Source: Dehalococcoidia bacterium (lineage in GTDB: Bacteria > Chloroflexota > Dehalococcoidia > Tepidiformales > Tepidiformaceae). Taken from it: DNA of 64,000 nucleotides. Both the position numbers and the translations under genes were made by a program. The notes under the pieces are model-generated. The model saw only the letters and a program-made list of their open reading frames with translations. It was not told the origin of the DNA and searched no databases. The stretch's first letter is position 1; each line of letters begins with the position of its first letter. The DNA lies in the NCBI GenBank assembly GCA_022826585.1, contig JAJDUR010000106.1:29000-92999 (forward strand), given 5' to 3'. Shown here piece after piece: positions 30,997 through 43,170 of the stretch.

Positions 30997-31731
30997 TCAG
31001 ACCAGCGGCCAGGGGTAGCTCCGGTGCGGTCCCGGGGTGGGCATGGCTCGCGTCCGCAGGAGCCGGTCCGCCCGACCCAGCAGCGCTTCGACCTCGTCAC
31101 GGGAGAGGAGGTCTCTTAGCGCTTCGGTTTCCTCTTCGTCCCCCGCGACCGCCAGCGCTGCCTGCTCCACGTCCGAAAGCCACTCGTCCGAGATGGGCTG
31201 CTCCGCCCAGTCCCAGATCACCGTCCGCATCTTGTACTCGCGGTGGAAGCAGAGGCCGTGGTCGATGCCCCAGATCCGCCCTTGCTCGTCGAGCAGGCTG
31301 TGGCCCCCCTTGCGGTCGGCGTTGTTGGCCACGAAGTCGAACACCGCCATGCGCTGGAGCTGCGGCACGAGCGCCGGATCATCGCGCTGCTCGAAGAAGT
31401 GCGAGGCGCGGTCGTGCGGGACGTAGAGCTGCAGCGACCCCACCCCCTGCGGCCCCTCCCGCACCACCGTCGGCGGGATGAACGACCAGCCGAGCAGTTG
31501 CGCGAGCTGGTAGGCCGCCACCTCGCGCGCGTACAGGGTGCCCGTGGGGAAGTCCCACAGCGGCGTCTCGCCCGACTCTGGCTTGTAGACGGCCGCGATC
31601 TCCTGCCCGTCGCCCGCGCACAGCTTCGCCAGGTAGACGTAGTTGCTGGAGGACCACAGCAGCTTCACGTCCTCGAAGTCCGCCTCAAGCAGCAGCCGCT
31701 CGGCCCCGGCCATGTCCACCGTCCGGCTCAT
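30997..31731 (-). CDS. SCO1664-family / PI3-4-kinase-like protein
   Basis: YKPESGETPLWDFPTGTLYAREVAAYQLA, FDFVANNADRKGGHSLL, WGIDHGLCFH. Confidence 0.75.
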   Translation of the reverse strand: MSRTVDMAGAERLLLEADFEDVKLLWSSSNYVYLAKLCAGDGQEIAAVYKPESGETPLWDFPTGTLYAREVAAYQLAQLLGWSFIPPTVVREGPQGVGSLQLYVPHDRASHFFEQRDDPALVPQLQRMAVFDFVANNADRKGGHSLLDEQGRIWGIDHGLCFHREYKMRTVIWDWAEQPISDEWLSDVEQAALAVAGDEEETEALRDLLSRDEVEALLGRADRLLRTRAMPTPGPHRSYPWPLV

Positions 31732-31771
31732 GGCGGGCAGCGTAGCAGAGCCCTCTGCCCGTGACGGTGGG

Positions 31772-32662
31772 CTAGACCGTGATCGTCCCCCGCAGGACTG
31801 TGACGGCTGTGCCCGCGATGCGGACCGTCGTGGGCGTGTCCCCCTCGCCCTCCACCTCCACCTCGACGTGTCCCGGCCGCCCCATGATGTGCCCCTGCTC
31901 CACCGTGTAGGACGCTTCCCGCACGAGGCCGTGCCGCCACAGGTAGGCGGCCATCCCGCCCGTGGCGCTCCCCGTCACGGGATCCTCCCAGACCCCCGAC
32001 GACGGCCCGAAGTGCCGCGAGTGCACCCGGTTCGCCGGGTCATGGGTCTCCAGCGCGAACACGTGGGTGCTGAAGTACCCCTCCGCCGTCTCCAGTTCGG
32101 CCAGCCGCGCCAGGTCGGGACTCACGCGCTCCAGCACGGCCAGCGACCGCACCGGGATCATCGCCTGCCGGGTCCCCGTGCTGACGACCTGGGGCGGCGC
32201 TCCCGCCAACAGGTCCGGCGTCTCGATGCCGAGCACGTCCGCGAATGCCTCGCGGTCGAGCTCCTGGTGGAACTCGGGTGTCGCCTGCGTCATGGCCACG
32301 CGCACGCACCCTTCCTCCCGGCGCGAGAGGTCGACCGGCAGCACGCCCACGTTCAGCTCCTGCGTGATCCGGCGCGGTTCTCCGCCCAGCTCGAAACGGC
32401 CCTCCTCCACGAGCGCGTGCATGGTGGCGATCGTCGGGTGCCCCGCGAGCGGGATCTCCTTCCTTGGCGTGAAGAAGCGCACGCGCACGTCCGCCGCCTG
32501 CGAGGGCGTGACGAATGCCGTCTCGCTCAGGTTCATCTCCCGCGCGACGGCCTGCATCTGCTCCGGCGCAAGCCCCTCGGCGTGCGTCACGACGCCGCAG
32601 GGATTCCCCGCGTAGCGCTTCGTGGTGAACGAATCGACGGTCGTGATCTCGTACTCGGGCAT
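31772..32662 (-). CDS. PhzF-family isomerase
   Basis: TVDSFTTKRYAGNPCGVV, MNLSETAFV, RFFTPRKEIPLAGHPTIAT, DPVTGSATGGMAAYL. Confidence 0.9.
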   Translation of the reverse strand: MPEYEITTVDSFTTKRYAGNPCGVVTHAEGLAPEQMQAVAREMNLSETAFVTPSQAADVRVRFFTPRKEIPLAGHPTIATMHALVEEGRFELGGEPRRITQELNVGVLPVDLSRREEGCVRVAMTQATPEFHQELDREAFADVLGIETPDLLAGAPPQVVSTGTRQAMIPVRSLAVLERVSPDLARLAELETAEGYFSTHVFALETHDPANRVHSRHFGPSSGVWEDPVTGSATGGMAAYLWRHGLVREASYTVEQGHIMGRPGHVEVEVEGEGDTPTTVRIAGTAVTVLRGTITV

Positions 32663-32684
32663 CGCGGCAGCGTAGCATCGGAAC

Positions 32685-33179
32685 ATGTCCGTTCAAGAAA
32701 ACGATCCCCTCGCCGCGCGGGTCGGCGAGCTCCTCCTGGCGCGGGACGCGCGCGTGGCCGTCGCCGAGAGCACGGCCGGCGGCCTCATCTCGGCCCGGCT
32801 CATCAGCGTGTCCGGCGCCTCGAAGTGGTTCGACCGCGGCCTCGTCGCCTACACCATGCCCTCCAAGCCCGACACGCTCGGCGTCTCCATCGACTTCCTG
32901 CGCGAGCACGGCACCGTCAGCCCCGTCGCGGTCGCCGCCATCGCCGAGTCAGTGCTTGCGCGCAGCGCCGCCGACTACGTCGTCGCGGAGAGCGGCATGG
33001 CCGGCCCCATCAAGGGCCGCACGTCCAGGCCCATCGGCGGCGTCTCCTTCGCCGTCGCCGGGCCCGACGGCACGGTCAGCGAGGAAGTGCGCTTCGAGGG
33101 TTCGCGCGTCGAGATCATGGAGCAGATCGCCGAGCACGCCCTCGAGATGCTGGTCTCCGCCCTCGACTCTGGCGCCTAA
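32685..33179 (+). CDS. CinA C-terminal domain family protein (nicotinamide-nucleotide amidase)
   Basis: VAVAESTAGGLISARLISVSGASKWFDRG, VVAESGMAGP. Confidence 0.85.
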   Translation: MSVQENDPLAARVGELLLARDARVAVAESTAGGLISARLISVSGASKWFDRGLVAYTMPSKPDTLGVSIDFLREHGTVSPVAVAAIAESVLARSAADYVVAESGMAGPIKGRTSRPIGGVSFAVAGPDGTVSEEVRFEGSRVEIMEQIAEHALEMLVSALDSGA

Positions 33180-33242
33180 CTCGCCGTTGGGCGAAGGTGA
33201 AGCTTCCCAGGCTGCGCAGCCAGCGCGAGATTGGAGCCACCC

Positions 33243-34598
33243 GTGCCCGCACCCGACCTCGATACCATCGTCTCCCTGGCCAAGCGCCGGGGTTTCGTCT
33301 TCCCCTCGTCAGAAATCTACGGCGGCTTCGCCAACGCCTACGACTACGGCCCCCTCGGCGTCGAGCTGAAGCGCAACATCCGCGACGCCTGGTGGCGCGC
33401 CATGGTGCGTGAGCGCGACGACGTCGTCGGAATCGACGCGGCCATGATGACGAACCCCCGGGTCTGGATCGCGAGCGGTCACACCGAGACGTTCAACGAC
33501 CCCCTCGTCGACTGCAAGGAGTGCCGCCAGCGCTTCCGCCCCGACCACATCGAGGAGGGCCAGTACGGCGAGGCCGAGCGCGACGCCGAGGGGAACCTCC
33601 GCTGCCCCAGCTGCGGCGGCGAGCTGACCGAGCCACGCCTCTTCAACCTCATGTTCAGCACGCAGGTCGGGACTGTCGTGGACGAGGGCTCCATCGCCTA
33701 CCTGCCCCCCGAGACGGCCCAGGGCATGTTCGTCAACTTCGAGAACGTGCGCAGCTCCATGCGCCGCAAGCTCCCCTTCGGGATCGCCCAGACGCGCGTC
33801 AGCTTCCGCAACGAGATCACCCCCGGGCGCTTCATCTTCCGCACGCTGGAGTTCGAGCAGATGGAGATGGAGTTCTTCTGCCGTCCCGACGCTGCGGCCG
33901 AGTGGCACCGCTACTGGATCGACGAGCGCCAGCGCTGGTACGCCGAGACCATCGGCATCGACCCCGCCCGCCTGCGCATCCGCGACCACGAGCCCGAGGA
34001 GCTCTCGCACTACAGCGCCGGCACGAGCGACATCGAGTACGACTTCCCCTGGGGCTGGGGCGAGCTCGAAGGCATCGCCAACCGCACCGACTTCGACCTG
34101 AAGGCGCACAGCGAGCACAGTGGCCAAGACCTGACCTACTTCGACGAAGAGACCCGCGAGCGCTTCACGCCCTACGTGATCGAGCCCGCCGCCGGCCTCA
34201 CCCGCACCCTCGCCGTCGCCCTCCTCGAGAACTACACCGTCGAGCCCGACGAGAAGGGCGACGAGCGCGTCGTGCTCAAGCTGCCGCCCGTGATCGCGCC
34301 CATCAAGGTGGCGGTGCTCCCCCTTTCGAAGAAGAACACGCTCAGTCCCACCGCGAAGCGCATCCACGCCCTCATCCGCTCGCACTGGATGACCCAGTAC
34401 GACGAGACGCAGTCGATCGGCCGCCGCTACCGGCGCCAGGACGAGATCGGCACGCCCCTCTGCGTCACCGTCGACTTCGACACCCTTGAGGACGAGGCGG
34501 TCACCATCCGCGAGCGCGACACGCAGGAGCAGGTGCGCGTCCCCATCGCCCGTCTCGTCGAGGCCCTGCGCGAGCGCCTCCCCGGAGTCGCTGGCTAG
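33243..34598 (+). CDS. glyQS: Glycine--tRNA ligase (homodimeric type)
   Basis: SSEIYGGFANAYDYGPLGVELKRNI, RVWIASGHTETFNDPLVDCKEC, LRIRDHEPEELSHYSAGTSDIEY. Confidence 0.94.
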   Translation: MPAPDLDTIVSLAKRRGFVFPSSEIYGGFANAYDYGPLGVELKRNIRDAWWRAMVRERDDVVGIDAAMMTNPRVWIASGHTETFNDPLVDCKECRQRFRPDHIEEGQYGEAERDAEGNLRCPSCGGELTEPRLFNLMFSTQVGTVVDEGSIAYLPPETAQGMFVNFENVRSSMRRKLPFGIAQTRVSFRNEITPGRFIFRTLEFEQMEMEFFCRPDAAAEWHRYWIDERQRWYAETIGIDPARLRIRDHEPEELSHYSAGTSDIEYDFPWGWGELEGIANRTDFDLKAHSEHSGQDLTYFDEETRERFTPYVIEPAAGLTRTLAVALLENYTVEPDEKGDERVVLKLPPVIAPIKVAVLPLSKKNTLSPTAKRIHALIRSHWMTQYDETQSIGRRYRRQDEIGTPLCVTVDFDTLEDEAVTIRERDTQEQVRVPIARLVEALRERLPGVAG

Positions 34599-37141
34599 CT
34601 GGCCGCGAACGCCCGGCAGGCGATGGCTCGCCCGAGGTCGTCGATCGACTCGCGCAGCATGCGCTGGAGGACCGCCTGCTCCTCGGGCGTCTCGCTGAGG
34701 AGCGCCTGTGCCCGGTCGAGCGTGTCCTGCTCCACGCGATAGCCCGGGAAGAGCCCCCCGTAGAACACCGTCGCGAACTCGCGGTCGCGCTCCACGAAGA
34801 TGTCGCCGGCCTGCTCGAAGAAGGCGTCGACGTAGGGCGCCAGCAGGTCCGCCTGGTGCGTCCAGTTGAAGCCGCTCATCGCCGCCTGGTTCAGGTAGCG
34901 CGAGCCGTACCCCTCGCCCGTAAAGCGCTCCCACGCCTCCGCCTTGACGGCCGCGTCGGGAACCGCGGTCTCGCAGCGAAGCTGCGCCCGCTGGCCGCGG
35001 TCCGAGGGGTCGCGCTCGGCCTCGGCGGCCACGCGCTCCGCCGCCCCCGGCAGCCCGAAGGCGACGTGGCGGGCGGCCACCCCCCAGCGCATGTCCTGGT
35101 CGAGTTCGAATCCCTCGATGACGTCCTCGCCGTCGGCCAGCCGGCCGACGTAGGCGAGGTCGTCGGGGTTCACGGCCAGGCCCACGAGCGCCCGCCCCCA
35201 GATGATGCGCGTGTCGCCGTCGGAAGCGGCCAGCAGCCCCTCCCGCGCCGTCTCGAACAGGAGGTGCGCCTCGGTGTCACGCTGCTCGGCCGGTACGTAC
35301 CTGTTCTGCGAACTGGCCGCGTGCCCGAGGACCGAGTCGACGAGCTCGATGTTCTCCTCGAGACCGATCTTCTCTCGCACGATCGCGAGGAAGTCCGTCG
35401 ACTTCAGCTGCTGGTCGCGCACCATGCTCCAGAGCGTCGACCAGAGCTGCTGCCGCAGCAGGTCGTCCCCGACCCGCTCGATGTTCTCCCGCGCCCAGGC
35501 CACCGACTCGTCGTCGAGGGCGATTTTGGCGTAGGCGTGGTCGTTGAAGTTCGGGTAGACGAGCGCCGGTCGCGGCTGTCCCCGCGCCGCCTCGATCTCG
35601 GTGCGCTCGCCTTCGAGGACCGCCGGCACGGCTTCGATGGCCGTGACGGCTCCGTCGTCGGTCAGGAGGCCCGTCTCCAGCGTGTGCGGCCGGATGGTCG
35701 GGTAATCGACGGGCGCGGTCTGGCTCAACTCCAGCCGTGTCACCCGCTCCCCGTCGCTCTCCCAGTCGGCCCGGATGGTGTTCAGGGAGGACGTCTCCAG
35801 CCACAGCCTGGACCACTCGCCCAGGTCCCGACTGCTCCCTTCCTCCAGCGCCCCAAGGAAGTCGTGCAGTGAGGCGTTCCCGTAGTCGTACGTGCGGAAG
35901 TAGTGCCGCATCCCCTCGCGGAACCCCTCGATGCCGATGGTCGCGACGAGCTGCTTCAGCACGGAGGCGCCCTTCCCGTACGTGATCCCGTCGAAGTTCA
36001 GGAACGTCTCGTCCGTGTCTCGCACCGTCCCCGCGATCGGGTGCGTCGTGATGAGCTGGTCCTGGCGGTAGGCCCAGTTCTTGATGCCGTTGTTGAAGTC
36101 CTGCCACCCCGACTGGAAGCGCGTCGCCCCCTCCATCGCGAGATACGACATGTAGGTCGCGAAGCTCTCGTTCAGCCAGAGGTCGTTCCACCACTTCATC
36201 GTCACGAGGTTGCCGAACCACATGTGCGCCATCTCGTGGAGGATCACCTCCGCCCGGCGCCGCCGCTGGTTCTCGGTGGGCGGATCGCGGTACACCATCG
36301 ACTCGTTGAAGGTCACCGCGCCCACGTTCTCCATTGCCCCGTGGTTGAACTCGGGCACGAAGATCTGGTCGTACTTGCCGAACGCGTACGGGTAGTCGAA
36401 GAACTCCCCGAAGAAATCAAGCCCCTGCCGCGTGATCGTGAACAGCTCGTCCGTGTCGAGGTACTGCGCCATCGACTTCCGGCAGAGCAGCCCGAGCGGA
36501 ATCCCGCTGTGCTTGGCCGTGGCCACGTAGTACGGCCCCGCGATCAGCGCAAACAGGTAGGTGCTGAAGGGCGGCGTCTCCGCGTACACCCGCCGGATGC
36601 GCCCGTCCCCGAGCGTCTCCGCCGAGACCTCCTGCGAGTTCGCCGTCAGCGTCCACTCGGCCGGCGCCGTCACCGTCAGCTGGTAGCGCGCCTTGATGTC
36701 GGGCTGGTCGAAGCAGGGGAAGAGCCGGTGCGCGTCGAACGGTTCGAAGTTCGTGTACAGGTACTCTTCGCCGTCCTCCGGGTCGATGAACTGGTGGATG
36801 CCGTCGCCGCCGTGGTCGTAGTCGTTCTCGTACTCGATGCGCAGCGTGTTCGAGGCCGCGAGGGCCGAGCCTGGAAGCGTCAGCTCCCGCCCCCGCCACT
36901 CGAAGTCGACCGCCTCGCCGTTCAGCTCCAGCAGGTCGATGCGCTTCCCCCGGAAGTTCAGCATCAGGTCGCCGCCCCCGCCCTGGTCGAACGTGATCGT
37001 GACGGCGCCCCGGTACGTGGGTGCGCCCTTCGTCAGGTCGAGCGCGAGCTCGTAGCGGCAGTTGGAGATGCGCTCCGCCCGGGCCGTGGCGTCGGTCTCG
37101 GTGAGGATGTTGCGTTCCTGGGTGGGGATGGGCTCGGTCAC
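34595..37141 (-). CDS. pepN: Aminopeptidase N (M1)
   Basis: GAMENVGAVTF, HEMAHMWFGNLVTMKWWNDLWLNESFATYMSY. Confidence 0.94.
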   Translation of the reverse strand: MTEPIPTQERNILTETDATARAERISNCRYELALDLTKGAPTYRGAVTITFDQGGGGDLMLNFRGKRIDLLELNGEAVDFEWRGRELTLPGSALAASNTLRIEYENDYDHGGDGIHQFIDPEDGEEYLYTNFEPFDAHRLFPCFDQPDIKARYQLTVTAPAEWTLTANSQEVSAETLGDGRIRRVYAETPPFSTYLFALIAGPYYVATAKHSGIPLGLLCRKSMAQYLDTDELFTITRQGLDFFGEFFDYPYAFGKYDQIFVPEFNHGAMENVGAVTFNESMVYRDPPTENQRRRRAEVILHEMAHMWFGNLVTMKWWNDLWLNESFATYMSYLAMEGATRFQSGWQDFNNGIKNWAYRQDQLITTHPIAGTVRDTDETFLNFDGITYGKGASVLKQLVATIGIEGFREGMRHYFRTYDYGNASLHDFLGALEEGSSRDLGEWSRLWLETSSLNTIRADWESDGERVTRLELSQTAPVDYPTIRPHTLETGLLTDDGAVTAIEAVPAVLEGERTEIEAARGQPRPALVYPNFNDHAYAKIALDDESVAWARENIERVGDDLLRQQLWSTLWSMVRDQQLKSTDFLAIVREKIGLEENIELVDSVLGHAASSQNRYVPAEQRDTEAHLLFETAREGLLAASDGDTRIIWGRALVGLAVNPDDLAYVGRLADGEDVIEGFELDQDMRWGVAARHVAFGLPGAAERVAAEAERDPSDRGQRAQLRCETAVPDAAVKAEAWERFTGEGYGSRYLNQAAMSGFNWTHQADLLAPYVDAFFEQAGDIFVERDREFATVFYGGLFPGYRVEQDTLDRAQALLSETPEEQAVLQRMLRESIDDLGRAIACRAFAAS

Positions 37142-37279
37142 GGGTGTCCTCGCTTCTCTGGGAGGGTGGCGCCGCCAAGGCTACCGCTCGGCGCCCTCAG
37201 CGTCAGGCCGGGCGCTCCTGTCCCGCGTTCGTGACGCGGGGTACAATCGCCCAAGCTCAGCCCGAGGTGTCCCGCTTTC

Positions 37280-38086
37280 ATGCCCAACAGTGCCGTTGTC
37301 GAGGCGCTCGTCACCGCCATCAACTTCGACCGCTTCGACGAGATCCAGGACTTGCATGCCCCGGGCGTCGTCTTCCACTCGTTCCGCAGCCCCATGCTGC
37401 GCGACAGCGTGGCCGTCCGCGATTTCCACCACGAGCTGCTCGAGCGCTACGCCGATTGCACCTACACCGAGGTCGAGGCGGTGGAGGACGGCGGCGCCGT
37501 CGCCGTGCGCGCCACCATCGAGGCCAAGGGCTACGACTGGCGCGCCTTCCAGCAGCGCGTGCTCGATATCTCCCGCGTCGAGGACGACCTGATCGTCGAC
37601 CGTCGCCTCTACGGCATGATGCGCGACATCGAGCTCGACAAGCCCGCCCTCGCGGCCATGGATGCCGCCAACGAGTTCCGCGGCGGCTCGGCCCGTTCCA
37701 CGCGCAGGCTCGTGCGGGGCCTCTATGAGAAGCTCATTGCCGGCGAGCGCGACGAGGCCGTCGACTCTCTCGACGAGAAGATCACCCTTGTCGATTCCGT
37801 CTACGGAATCGTCTCCGGTGTCGATGCGGTGCTCGACCTGCTCGAGGCGACGCCCCGCCCCGCCTTCGGCTACCCCCGCCTCACGGCCGTGGTCGCCGGC
37901 GAGAAGGACGCCACCGTCGAGATCGCCATCGACCCCGCCCGCCCCCGCATCGCCGACTGGGTGCGGGTGGTCGAGGGCAAGGTCCAGGTTATCGAGCGGC
38001 ACTGGATGCTGCGCGAGATCGGCGTCAATCCGTTCGTCGAGTACGCCCGCGACCGCCATCGCCGCCAGGTGATCCTGCCCAAGTAA
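37280..38086 (+). CDS. Protein with two SnoaL/NTF2-like domains
   Basis: Duplicate NTF2-like pattern ([24 protein letters not shown] / [23 protein letters not shown]). Confidence 0.65.
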   Translation: MPNSAVVEALVTAINFDRFDEIQDLHAPGVVFHSFRSPMLRDSVAVRDFHHELLERYADCTYTEVEAVEDGGAVAVRATIEAKGYDWRAFQQRVLDISRVEDDLIVDRRLYGMMRDIELDKPALAAMDAANEFRGGSARSTRRLVRGLYEKLIAGERDEAVDSLDEKITLVDSVYGIVSGVDAVLDLLEATPRPAFGYPRLTAVVAGEKDATVEIAIDPARPRIADWVRVVEGKVQVIERHWMLREIGVNPFVEYARDRHRRQVILPK

Positions 38087-38141
38087 CCGCCCGAACCGCC
38101 GCGCCCTTCCGCTGCGGCCCAACCCCACAAGGAGTGCCCGC

Positions 38142-39140
<999 letters not shown>

Positions 39141-39165
39141 CCAACCACGCTGCTCGCAGGCAAGG

Positions 39166-39201
39166 AGAAGGGGTGGCCTCAAGGCCACCCCTTCTGTTTT
39201 G
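39166..39201 (+). terminator. Rho-independent terminator after ilvC
   Basis: AGAAGGGGTGGCC-TCAA-GGCCACCCCTTCT followed by GTTTTGG; perfect 13-bp stem. Confidence 0.92.
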
Positions 39202-39218
39202 GTTCCGTGAGCCGCGCG

Positions 39219-40214
<996 letters not shown>

Positions 40215-40233
40215 CGTGGCCTCTTCGACGGTG

Positions 40234-41235
40234 CTAGCTTGTTGCGACAACTGGCCTCTCCCTTCCGACGTTCTGCCACTCCCAGCAGGCCGCCTGGTGC
40301 TCCCCTTCCACCTGGACGGTGTCAGGATACTGCGCGAGGCACTGGTCGGTGCGCCAGTCGCAGCGCGGGTAGAAGCTGCAGCCCTCTGGCAGGTGCGCCA
40401 GGTCGGGCGGCAGGCCCTCGATGGGAATCAGCTTCTCCTGCCGGTGCTCATCGAGCCTCGGCACCGAGTTCAGCAGGCCCACCGTGTACGGGTGCTTCGG
40501 CTTCGCGTACAGCTCGGCCGCATCCGCCCGCTCGATGACCTTGCCCGCGTACATCACGTTCACGCGGTCGGCGTAGCGAGCCACCACGCCCAGGTTGTGC
40601 GTGATGATGATGACCGCCGTGCCGAACTCCCGGCTGAGCCGGGCCATGACCTCGAGGATCTGGGCCTGGATCGTCACGTCGAGCGCCGTCGTCGGCTCAT
40701 CCGCCAGCAGGATCTTCGGGTTGCAGCTCATTGCCATCGCGATCATCACGCGCTGGCGCATGCCTCCCGAGAACTGGTGCGGGTAGTCGTCGATGCGGCT
40801 CCGGGCGGCGGGAATACCCACCAGCTCCAGTAGCTCCACGGCCCGCTCGCGGGCGGCCCGCCCGCGAAGGTCCTGGTGCAACTCCAACGACTCCGTGATC
40901 TGGCGCCCGATCGTGAGCACCGGATTCAGCGATGTCATCGGCTCCTGGAACACCATGGCGATGTCGTTCCCACGGATGCGCCGCATCTCGCTCTCGTCGA
41001 GCTTCAGCAGGTCACGTCCCTGGAACATGATCTCGCCGGAGACGATCTTTCCGGGGGGCGACGGGATCAGGCGCAGGATGGAGAGCGCGGAGACGCTCTT
41101 TCCACAGCCCGACTCACCCACAAGCCCCAGCGTCTCGCCCTCCTCCACTGAGTAGGACGTGCCGTCAACGGCTTTGACGACGCCCTCCTGTGTGTAGAAG
41201 TACGTCCGAAGGTCATTTACTTCAAGAAGCGCCAT
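40234..41235 (-). CDS. Oligo/dipeptide ABC transporter ATP-binding protein (OppD/DppD-like)
   Basis: [59 protein letters not shown]. Confidence 0.92.
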   Translation of the reverse strand: MALLEVNDLRTYFYTQEGVVKAVDGTSYSVEEGETLGLVGESGCGKSVSALSILRLIPSPPGKIVSGEIMFQGRDLLKLDESEMRRIRGNDIAMVFQEPMTSLNPVLTIGRQITESLELHQDLRGRAARERAVELLELVGIPAARSRIDDYPHQFSGGMRQRVMIAMAMSCNPKILLADEPTTALDVTIQAQILEVMARLSREFGTAVIIITHNLGVVARYADRVNVMYAGKVIERADAAELYAKPKHPYTVGLLNSVPRLDEHRQEKLIPIEGLPPDLAHLPEGCSFYPRCDWRTDQCLAQYPDTVQVEGEHQAACWEWQNVGRERPVVATS

Positions 41236-41307
41236 GACGCCCCCTTTCCCCCGACTCGGATTTGCCTGCGTCCCGCTCCGACGAGTGGCGGGTTCCCCAT
41301 GGGGCCA

Positions 41308-41389
41308 TGGGGAAGAGGAGATTCGAACTCCTACGCCTTGCGGCACATGATCCTAAATCATGCTCGTCTGCCAATTCCGACACTTCCCC
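41308..41389 (-). tRNA. tRNA-Leu (anticodon UAG), no encoded CCA
   Basis: Reverse strand GGGGAAG...CATGA-TTTAGGA-TCATG...variable arm...GAGGAGTTCGAATCTCC...CTTCCCC A. Confidence 0.88.
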
Positions 41390-41435
41390 GGTCCGGAGCC
41401 GGCTGGTGAACCATCCGGCAAGACCTTTCCGAAAG

Positions 41436-41511
41436 TGGTGAGCCGCGAAGGACTCGAACCTTCAACCTAGTGATTAAGAGTCACTTGCTCTGCCAATTGA
41501 GCTAGCGGCCC
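41436..41511 (-). tRNA. tRNA-Lys (anticodon CUU), CCA encoded
   Basis: Reverse strand GGGCCGCTAGCTCAATTGGCAGAGCA AGTGA-CTCTTAA-TCACT ... GAAGGTTCGAGTCCTTC GCGGCTC A CCA. Confidence 0.92.
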
Positions 41512-41588
41512 CAAGGTCGCGCGGAGTATACCGAAGCGCCTTCACGCGAGACAACAACTCCGAAACGCCCGGGAAGCTCCCGAATCGT

Positions 41589-42227
41589 TCACACCGCTCC
41601 GCGCAGCAACTCGATGACCTCGTCCACCGCGGCCACGCGCCAGTTCGCCCACGTCTCGCTCGTGCGTTGCCACTCCAGGTAGCGCTCGCGCCCTTCCGCC
41701 CGCGCCTGCTGGATCTCCTCCTCGCTCGGCTCGTGCCCGATCCGCTGCGCGATCGCCTCCGGACGCATGTCGCCGAGCACTTCGTAGAGCTGGTCCATCT
41801 GCTCATTCGCCAGCACCGGCCGCTCGATGAAGTTGCCCAGCTCGACGTGCTCGGCGTTGTAGAAGATGTACACGGGGATCGACTCGAACTCCCCGTCCTT
41901 CAGGTATTCGGCGATCATGTCCTTGTTCTCGTCGCGCTCGAAGATGCGCACTTCGATGCCGAGCGCCTCGGCGATGCGCACCCCCACGGGCATGCCCCGG
42001 TACACGTCCGGGCACCAGTCCTCGCCGATGATCACCATGTGGTCGGGCCCGTTTGAGTGGCCCGCCAGTTCGCTCAGGGCGGCTTGCTGCTCCTGGCTGA
42101 TGCTGAGGCTCGCGTAGTTGTCGTCGAACTGCTCCCGGTTGCGGATGCCCGACTCGATGTATTCCTGGTAGGTCTTCCCCTGCGCGAAACGCTCGCGGGT
42201 GATCACGGATTCCGTTGCCTGCGCCAC
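41589..42227 (-). CDS. Thioredoxin-family protein with single-Cys motif WCPDV
   Basis: HMVIIGEDWCPDVYRGMPVGVRIAEALGIEVRIFERDENKDM. Confidence 0.75.
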   Translation of the reverse strand: MAQATESVITRERFAQGKTYQEYIESGIRNREQFDDNYASLSISQEQQAALSELAGHSNGPDHMVIIGEDWCPDVYRGMPVGVRIAEALGIEVRIFERDENKDMIAEYLKDGEFESIPVYIFYNAEHVELGNFIERPVLANEQMDQLYEVLGDMRPEAIAQRIGHEPSEEEIQQARAEGRERYLEWQRTSETWANWRVAAVDEVIELLRGAV

Positions 42228-42282
42228 TGCTCCCTCCCGGTCGTGCTGGCTGTGCTGTCAGCCTATCGACGGCGAGCGGGCG

Positions 42283-43089
42283 CTACAACTGGCCTCGCTC
42301 CGACGCCTTCGCCCGCTCCCACAGTTCGTCGAGCGCGTCGATGTCCAGCTCATTCAGGTCGAGCGACTCCTCGGTCGCCATGCGCTCGACGAGTCCGAAG
42401 CGGCGGCGGAACTTGCCATTCGCCTTCCGCAGCGCCTGTTCCCCGTCGACCCCCAGCGTTGCCGCGATGTTGGCGATTACGAACAGAACGTCGCCGAACT
42501 CCTCCTCGCGGTCCTTCTCGGTCTCCGCCAGCGCCAGCTCCCCGATCTCCTCGGCGAGCTTCTCCAGCGGTCCGTGGATGTCCGGCCAGTCGAACCCGGC
42601 CCGGCGCGCCCGACCCTGGATCGTCTGCGACTCCGCCAGGGCGGGCAGCGTCGCCGGCACGCCTTCGAGGCGGGGCTTGTTGGGCTGCTCCTTCTGCTTG
42701 AGGACGTCCCAGCTCTCGCGCACGTCCTCGGCTGTCTCCGCCGTGGCGTTCGCGAATACGTGGGGATGCCGCGCGATGAGCTTCGCCGCGATGCGCGAGT
42801 AGACGTCGCCGAACTCGAACTCACCCGTCCGCTCTGCCACGGCCGAGTGCATCAGCACCTGCAGGAGCACGTCCCCCAGCTCCTCCGCGATGGCGTCCCC
42901 TTCGCCCGAGTCGATTGCCTCGAGCAGCTCGTACGCTTCCTCCAGCAGGTGCGGACGGAGCGATTCGTGCGTTTGCTCCCGGTCCCAGGGGCAGCCCTCC
43001 GGGCCGTGCAGGCGCCGGATGATCGCTTCTAGCGCTTCGAACTGCCGCAGGTCGTCGGGGATGCGGGCCGGCTCGGCGTCGGTCGCCAT
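42283..43089 (-). CDS. mazG: Nucleoside triphosphate pyrophosphohydrolase
   Basis: LHGPEGCPWDREQTHESLRPHLLEEAYELLEAID, EELGDVLLQVLMHS. Confidence 0.93.
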   Translation of the reverse strand: MATDAEPARIPDDLRQFEALEAIIRRLHGPEGCPWDREQTHESLRPHLLEEAYELLEAIDSGEGDAIAEELGDVLLQVLMHSAVAERTGEFEFGDVYSRIAAKLIARHPHVFANATAETAEDVRESWDVLKQKEQPNKPRLEGVPATLPALAESQTIQGRARRAGFDWPDIHGPLEKLAEEIGELALAETEKDREEEFGDVLFVIANIAATLGVDGEQALRKANGKFRRRFGLVERMATEESLDLNELDIDALDELWERAKASERGQL

Positions 43090-43170
43090 GCGCGCAGTCT
43101 ACGCGGCCCATCTCTGGGGCCGGAGTCAAGGTGGTAGGACACAGCGCCATCCCGTTGGACAATTGGAGGC

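Noticed and set aside
41295-41312. CCCCAT-GGGGCC-ATGGGG inverted repeat at the tRNA-Leu 3' end
   Set aside because: Short, overlaps the acceptor stem, no U-tract; insufficient to call a terminator
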